DNA of 64,000 nt, taken from positions 62,001 to 126,000 of the forward strand of contig CBDDRC010000009.1 of NCBI GenBank assembly GCA_965232985.1. Reading direction: 5' to 3'. How positions within the stretch are numbered: the first letter of the stretch is position 1; every line of letters begins with the position of its first letter. The position numbers were made by a program, and so were the translations under genes. The stretch comes from JADFDG01 sp965232985. Lineage in GTDB: Bacteria; Pseudomonadota; Gammaproteobacteria; Pseudomonadales; JADFDG01. Positions 59,955 to 64,000 of the stretch are shown here, piece after piece. The notes beneath the pieces are model-generated. The model saw only the letters and a list, made by a program, of their open reading frames with translations. It had not been told where the DNA came from and ran no database searches.

Positions 59955-60950
59955 GTGAATCTTGATCAAAGTTGGGGCGTCTATCTCATCTCGTTCGCCG
60001 CCTTCCTCGCCGCGCTCGCGGCCGTGCAGGGTCTGTACCTGCTCTGGCAGGGGCTGAATATCGAGAAGACCGTACGGGTGAACCGCCGGCTGAAGGCGAT
60101 GTCAGCGGTCGGGGTCGCCCAAGGCAAGGCCGTCAGCGTATTGCGCGACCGACAGTTCAGCGATCTGCCGTGGGTCAACCGCATCATGTTGCGTATCCCG
60201 CGGCTGCATGTTGTCGACAACATGATCGGGCAGTCGGGGCTCGATCTCACCGTGTCGCGCTACCTGCTCATTCAGGCCATCTTGTCGATGCTGGTACTCG
60301 TATTGCTGTTGCTGTTCACTCCCGGCCGCCTGATCGTGGCGGTGCCAGTAGCGATGCTGACCGGGTTCATGCTGCCGTATGCCTATGTCGCCATCAAGCG
60401 ACGTCGGCGTATGGCGGCCTTTTCGTTGCAGTTGAGCGATGCCCTCGACTACATTGCGCGTTCGCTGCGGGCGGGCAACCCGTTTTCTGTGTCGCTGAAG
60501 AGCGCCGCAGCAGAGTTGCCGGAGCCGATTGCCGGCGAGCTTCGTACTACCTTTGAGGAAATGAACTTCGGCCTCGAGCTTGAGGTTGCGCTTGCGAATC
60601 TCGGTGAGCGTACCGGCAGCGACGAGTTGCGCTACTTCATCACCGCCGTGCTGATTCAGCGCACGACCGGCGGCAATCTGGCTGAAGTACTGAACCGTAT
60701 CTCGCACGTGATGCGCTCCCGCGCCGCGACTTTCCGCGAGATCGCAGTGCTGGCTGCCGAGATGAAGTATTCGGCCAACGTCCTGATTGCATTGCCCTTG
60801 CTTGTGGCAGGGGCGCTGTCGCTGTTGAATCCTGGTTATCTCACGGTATTGTTTGAGAGTTCACTGGGTCTGGCAGTGATAGGCGTGCAATTGCTGTTTA
60901 TGCTGATCGGTTATTACATCATTCAGAAGATGATCAACTTCCGGGTATGA
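59955..60950 (+). CDS. tadB: Tad inner-membrane platform protein TadB
   Basis: T2SS-F family membrane protein, 331 aa, started by GTG 59955 behind GGGGAGAG. An N-terminal helix, two helices around ~100-145 (IQAILSMLVLVLLLLF), the cytoplasmic T2SSF domain (~165-290, FSLQLSDALDYIARSLRAGNPFSVSL) and two C-terminal helices. Pairs with TadC as the platform above the TadA ring. Confidence 0.93.
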   Translation: MNLDQSWGVYLISFAAFLAALAAVQGLYLLWQGLNIEKTVRVNRRLKAMSAVGVAQGKAVSVLRDRQFSDLPWVNRIMLRIPRLHVVDNMIGQSGLDLTVSRYLLIQAILSMLVLVLLLLFTPGRLIVAVPVAMLTGFMLPYAYVAIKRRRRMAAFSLQLSDALDYIARSLRAGNPFSVSLKSAAAELPEPIAGELRTTFEEMNFGLELEVALANLGERTGSDELRYFITAVLIQRTTGGNLAEVLNRISHVMRSRAATFREIAVLAAEMKYSANVLIALPLLVAGALSLLNPGYLTVLFESSLGLAVIGVQLLFMLIGYYIIQKMINFRV

Positions 60951-60960
60951 GGGGCTGGCG

Positions 60961-61938
60961 ATGAACGTAGCGACAGTTCAGCAAATTGCCCAGGGAGGCA
61001 GCCTGCAGCCACTGATTCTCTCTGCGGTATTTGTTACTACCGTATTGTTGGTTGTCGGCGTGGGTTACTGGTTCTTCGGCGCGAATAGTTCAGTGCGGCG
61101 CCGGTTGCAGCAGATTGCCGACCCGGAGGGACGCAAAACAAAAGAAATACGTCGCGAGGGCGCGTTCTCCGTGCGCTGGGTAGAGCCGATGGCCAAGGCC
61201 ATCATGCCCGACGAGGATTGGCAGCGGTCGCGGTTGAAAACGCGGCTGGTACAGGCGGGATTCCGCGGTCACCAAGCGCTGACAATCTTCCTTGCTGCGA
61301 AGGTCATCATTGCCTTCGCATTGCCCATGTTGATCATGTTGCCGCTCTACTTGGCCGGAGCTTTTGGCCATCAGCCCGGTGCAGCGGTCGCGCTGCTGTC
61401 GATCGGTGGCCTGCTCGGTTTTTTTGCGCCGGATTTTGTGGTGCTGCATCGTTGTCAAGAGCGCCGGCAGGCAGTCACCGAGTCGTTTCCCGATGCGCTG
61501 GATATGCTTGTCGTTTGTGTCGAGGCGGGTTTGTCGCTGGATGCCGGCATTCAGCGGGTCAGCAAGGAACTGGTTCATTCGCACATCGAAATTGCCGAAG
61601 AGCTCCAGCTGGTCAGCCTTGAGTTGCGGGCTGGCAAGTCGCGTGACGAAGCCCTGCGTGGCCTCGCCGTGCGCACCGGGGTCGAGGCAATCAAGTCGCT
61701 GGCAAGCATTCTGATTCAGGCGGAGCACTTCGGCACCAGCATCGCCGGTTCGCTGCGTGTACATGCTGACGAAATGCGCAACGTCCGCATCCAGGTCGCC
61801 AGGGAGAAGGCGGCAAAGTTGCCGGTGAAGCTGATTTTCCCGATCATGTTCTTCATATTCCCTGCGCTGTTCCTCGTTATCCTCGGGCCAGCGGCCGTCC
61901 GGATCTATATCGGGCTGGGCGGCGTGTTCGCTAAATGA
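60961..61938 (+). CDS. tadC: Tad inner-membrane platform protein TadC
   Basis: Second T2SS-F family protein, 325 aa. N-terminal helix (~18-40), helices at ~105-145, the T2SSF domain (~170-290, FPDALDMLVVCVEAGLSLDAGIQRV) and a C-terminal helix (LIFPIMFFIFPALFLVILG). The stop overlaps the tadD ATG. Confidence 0.93.
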   Translation: MNVATVQQIAQGGSLQPLILSAVFVTTVLLVVGVGYWFFGANSSVRRRLQQIADPEGRKTKEIRREGAFSVRWVEPMAKAIMPDEDWQRSRLKTRLVQAGFRGHQALTIFLAAKVIIAFALPMLIMLPLYLAGAFGHQPGAAVALLSIGGLLGFFAPDFVVLHRCQERRQAVTESFPDALDMLVVCVEAGLSLDAGIQRVSKELVHSHIEIAEELQLVSLELRAGKSRDEALRGLAVRTGVEAIKSLASILIQAEHFGTSIAGSLRVHADEMRNVRIQVAREKAAKLPVKLIFPIMFFIFPALFLVILGPAAVRIYIGLGGVFAK

Positions 61939-62849
61939 GCGAGCAGCGGACACAATCATTGATGCAACCGTCAATGCGGCGCTCCGGGAAACCGTTGCGC
62001 GTCGGATTGCTCGGCCTTGCCCTGCTCCTCGGTGCTTGCGCAAGCAATAAACAAACGCCCGCAGTGGACGATATGCCGTCGCCAGCCGAAGTGCGGCAAA
62101 AAGCCGATCTCGCCTGGCAATACGGCGATTATGGCGCTGCCGTTGACGGGTATCGTGAAATCCTGCGCACTGATACAACCAATCGCGCGGCATTGATCGG
62201 TATCGGCGAAGCTTTGCTGGCGCTCGGTGATTCCGGTCATGCGCTGTCGGCGTTTGAGGAAGTATTGCGCGTGGAGCCCGGTGCGGTCGATGCGTTGGAG
62301 GGTCGGGCGCTGGCCCGTCTCGGGGTTGGCCGTGATGTTGAGGCCGCCGCCGATTTTGATGCCGTCCTGGCGCAAGACGCAAAACGGTGGCGTGCGCTCA
62401 ATGGCATGGGCATGTTTGCTGATTTGCGCGGTGATTACGACGCTGCGCAAAAATGGTATGAGCAGGCGTTGGCCGTGCAGCCTGGCGAAGCTGCGATTTG
62501 GAATAACTATGGCTGGTCACGGATGATGGCTCATGATTATGTGCAGGCAGAGCGTTTGCTGGGCGATGCCTTGTCGCGTAAACCGTCGGCCCCGCGCATC
62601 AACGCCAATCTCGCCGTCGCGATTGCCTGGCAGGGGGATTATGAGCGTGCGTTGCGTATTGCACGGCGAACCGCCGCAGAGGGCGTGGCATACAACGACG
62701 TCGGCTACATTGCACTATTGCGCGGCGACGCGACCATCGCTGCTGGTTATTTCCAGCAGGCCATTGATAAAAGTCCGTCCTGGTTCGAGCGTGCCGCAGT
62801 CAACCTGGAGCGTGCGCGGCGGGAAGCTGCAGCGCCCGCACTGAGGTGA
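61935..62849 (+). CDS. tadD: Tad TPR lipoprotein TadD
   Basis: Product 304 aa; ATG overlaps the tadC stop (ATGA). Signal peptide with lipobox LLLGAC (Cys ~38); an internal ATG at ~61962 would give a shorter leader. At least five tetratricopeptide repeats follow, e.g. AALIGIGEALLALGDSGHAL, ALNGMGMFADLRGDYDAAQ and INANLAVAIAWQGDYERAL. TadD is needed for pilus assembly in known systems and may help place the secretin. Last gene of the locus. Confidence 0.92.
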   Translation: MSEQRTQSLMQPSMRRSGKPLRVGLLGLALLLGACASNKQTPAVDDMPSPAEVRQKADLAWQYGDYGAAVDGYREILRTDTTNRAALIGIGEALLALGDSGHALSAFEEVLRVEPGAVDALEGRALARLGVGRDVEAAADFDAVLAQDAKRWRALNGMGMFADLRGDYDAAQKWYEQALAVQPGEAAIWNNYGWSRMMAHDYVQAERLLGDALSRKPSAPRINANLAVAIAWQGDYERALRIARRTAAEGVAYNDVGYIALLRGDATIAAGYFQQAIDKSPSWFERAAVNLERARREAAAPALR

Positions 62850-62988
62850 ATCGGGGCGTGAGGGCTGTTGTTGCTCCGTGAAGGGTTGTGGTGGATGCGA
62901 GTAACTCAGTCGCCGTCCGCTACCATCGCAGTCCGCGCCGCGCGCCGCGTCAGGCCGCCGATTTACATCTCCCACCGGAGCCGCCCCT

Positions 62989-64000
62989 TTGTCCGCCCTG
63001 CCCCCCGATATTCTTCGTGACGTCTTCGGCTACGGTGCCTTCCGTGGCCATCAGGCCGAGGTCGTCAGCCACCTGATCGCCGGCGGTGACGCGCTGGTGC
63101 TGATGCCGACCGGCGGCGGCAAGAGCCTGTGCTACCAGATCCCGGCCATTGCCAGGCACCGCGCCGGTTGTGGCGTCGCGGTGGTAGTCAGCCCGTTAAT
63201 CGCCTTGATGCACGATCAGGTCGGTGCGCTGGAAGAAGCCGGCGTGCATGCTGCGTTCCTGAATTCTTCGCTCGACGGCGAAGCCGCGCAGCGCATCGAA
63301 CGCGAAATGATGAGTGGCCGACTGGTGATGTTGTACGCGGCGCCGGAGCGCATCACCACGCCGCGTTTCCTCGCGCAACTCGATTCGCTGCATGAGCGTG
63401 GCCTGCTCAGCCTGTTCGCTATCGACGAAGCGCACTGCGTCAGCCAGTGGGGGCACGACTTTCGCGAAGATTACCTGGCGTTGAACGTGTTGCACGAACG
63501 CTATGTTGATGTGCCGCGCATTGCCCTCACAGCAACCGCCGACGACCTCACGCGCGCTGACATCATTGAACGGTTGCAATTGCAGGACGCGCGGCTGTTC
63601 GTCAGCAGTTTCGATCGTCCAAACATCCGCTACATGGTCGTTGAAAAGGACAATGCGCGGGCGCAATTACTGCAATTCCTCCGTGAGGAACACGCCGGCG
63701 ACGCGGGCATCGTCTATTGTCAGTCGCGCAAGAAAGTGGAAGAAACGGCACAGTGGTTGTCGGCGAACGGCATCCACGCCCTGCCCTACCATGCTGGTTT
63801 TGACGCCGGTGTGCGTCAGCGTAACCAAGATCGTTTTCTGCGCGAAGACAGCCTTGTGATGGTTGCGACGATCGCCTTTGGCATGGGTATCGACAAGCCA
63901 GATGTGCGTTTCGTTGCGCACCTTGACTTGCCGAAAAACATCGAGAGCTATTATCAGGAAACTGGTCGTGCCGGACGCGACGGGCTGCCCGCGAATGCAT
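62989..64000 (+). CDS. recQ: ATP-dependent DNA helicase RecQ, N-terminal part
   Basis: 3'-5' DNA helicase in recombinational repair. The gene starts with TTG 62989, supported by GGAG (62977-62980) at eight bases and by lack of any in-frame ATG before the helicase core. The 337 visible residues include the RecQ Q-motif region FGYGAFRGHQAEVV, Walker A MPTGGGKSLCYQ, DEAH box AIDEAHCVSQWGHDFRED, ALTATADD, and motif VI YYQETGRAGRDG. The zinc-binding, winged-helix and HRDC parts lie past the window. It begins 139 bases after the tad locus and is probably unrelated to it. Confidence 0.93.
   Translation, partial: MSALPPDILRDVFGYGAFRGHQAEVVSHLIAGGDALVLMPTGGGKSLCYQIPAIARHRAGCGVAVVVSPLIALMHDQVGALEEAGVHAAFLNSSLDGEAAQRIEREMMSGRLVMLYAAPERITTPRFLAQLDSLHERGLLSLFAIDEAHCVSQWGHDFREDYLALNVLHERYVDVPRIALTATADDLTRADIIERLQLQDARLFVSSFDRPNIRYMVVEKDNARAQLLQFLREEHAGDAGIVYCQSRKKVEETAQWLSANGIHALPYHAGFDAGVRQRNQDRFLREDSLVMVATIAFGMGIDKPDVRFVAHLDLPKNIESYYQETGRAGRDGLPANA

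Overview
The window looks like a chromosomal segment of an aerobic, GC-rich gammaproteobacterium. This is inferred from gene content and order; no rRNA or tRNA gene is present to test it. The runs dprA-tsaC-hemF-aroE, prlC-yheV, def-fmt-rsmB and polA ... engB-cytochrome c5-cytochrome c4-dsbA-endo/exonuclease resemble the order known from Pseudomonas chromosomes. The long-insert forms of PstC and PstA and the glyQ/glyS two-subunit synthetase fit the same lineage. Coding density is very high: every gap is under 200 bases, ATGA-type overlaps are frequent, and I see no insertion sequence, prophage or CRISPR array.

Left part (1-13.5 kb): the 3' end of uvrD, then a complete phosphate regulon block pstS, pstC-pstA-pstB-phoU, with rluF overlapping phoU. 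pstS and pstC each have a Pho box, and an intrinsic terminator separates them. On the minus strand follow an mltF-like transglycosylase, an SDR dehydrogenase and glyQ-glyS.

Middle (13.5-47 kb): tag with an overlapping glutamine-amidotransferase gene, a six-repeat kelch lipoprotein, HMG-CoA lyase behind an eptA-like phosphoethanolamine transferase, a long-chain acyl-CoA dehydrogenase, def-fmt-rsmB, a LysM protein, dprA-tsaC-hemF-aroE, a gamma carbonic anhydrase and prlC-yheV. A block of three exported proteins of uncertain role follows (small secreted protein, vanadium-haloperoxidase/PAP2-like lipoprotein, YfaP/DUF2135 lipoprotein). Then come zinc uptake genes (znuCB on minus; pbpG and znuA on plus, with no zur between them), thrB, a flavin monooxygenase, an HSL-type esterase, polA and a Na+/Ca2+-type antiporter.

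Right part (47-64 kb): a compact vapBC toxin-antitoxin pair with its own promoter and terminator, engB, the cytochrome c5/c4 and dsbA group, and a complete tad/flp tight-adherence pilus locus: flp, tadV, rcpC, rcpA, a small lipoprotein, tadG, tadE, tadF-like, tadZ, tadA, tadB, tadC, tadD. A terminator directly behind flp should let pilin be made in excess over the assembly machine. The window ends inside recQ, which starts with TTG.

The least explained parts are the exported-protein block at 31.5-35.4 kb with its structured leader, the structured cytochrome c5 leader, the apparently leaderless pstC, mltF and thrB transcripts, the kelch lipoprotein, and the distribution of histidine-rich sequence in the zinc transporter.
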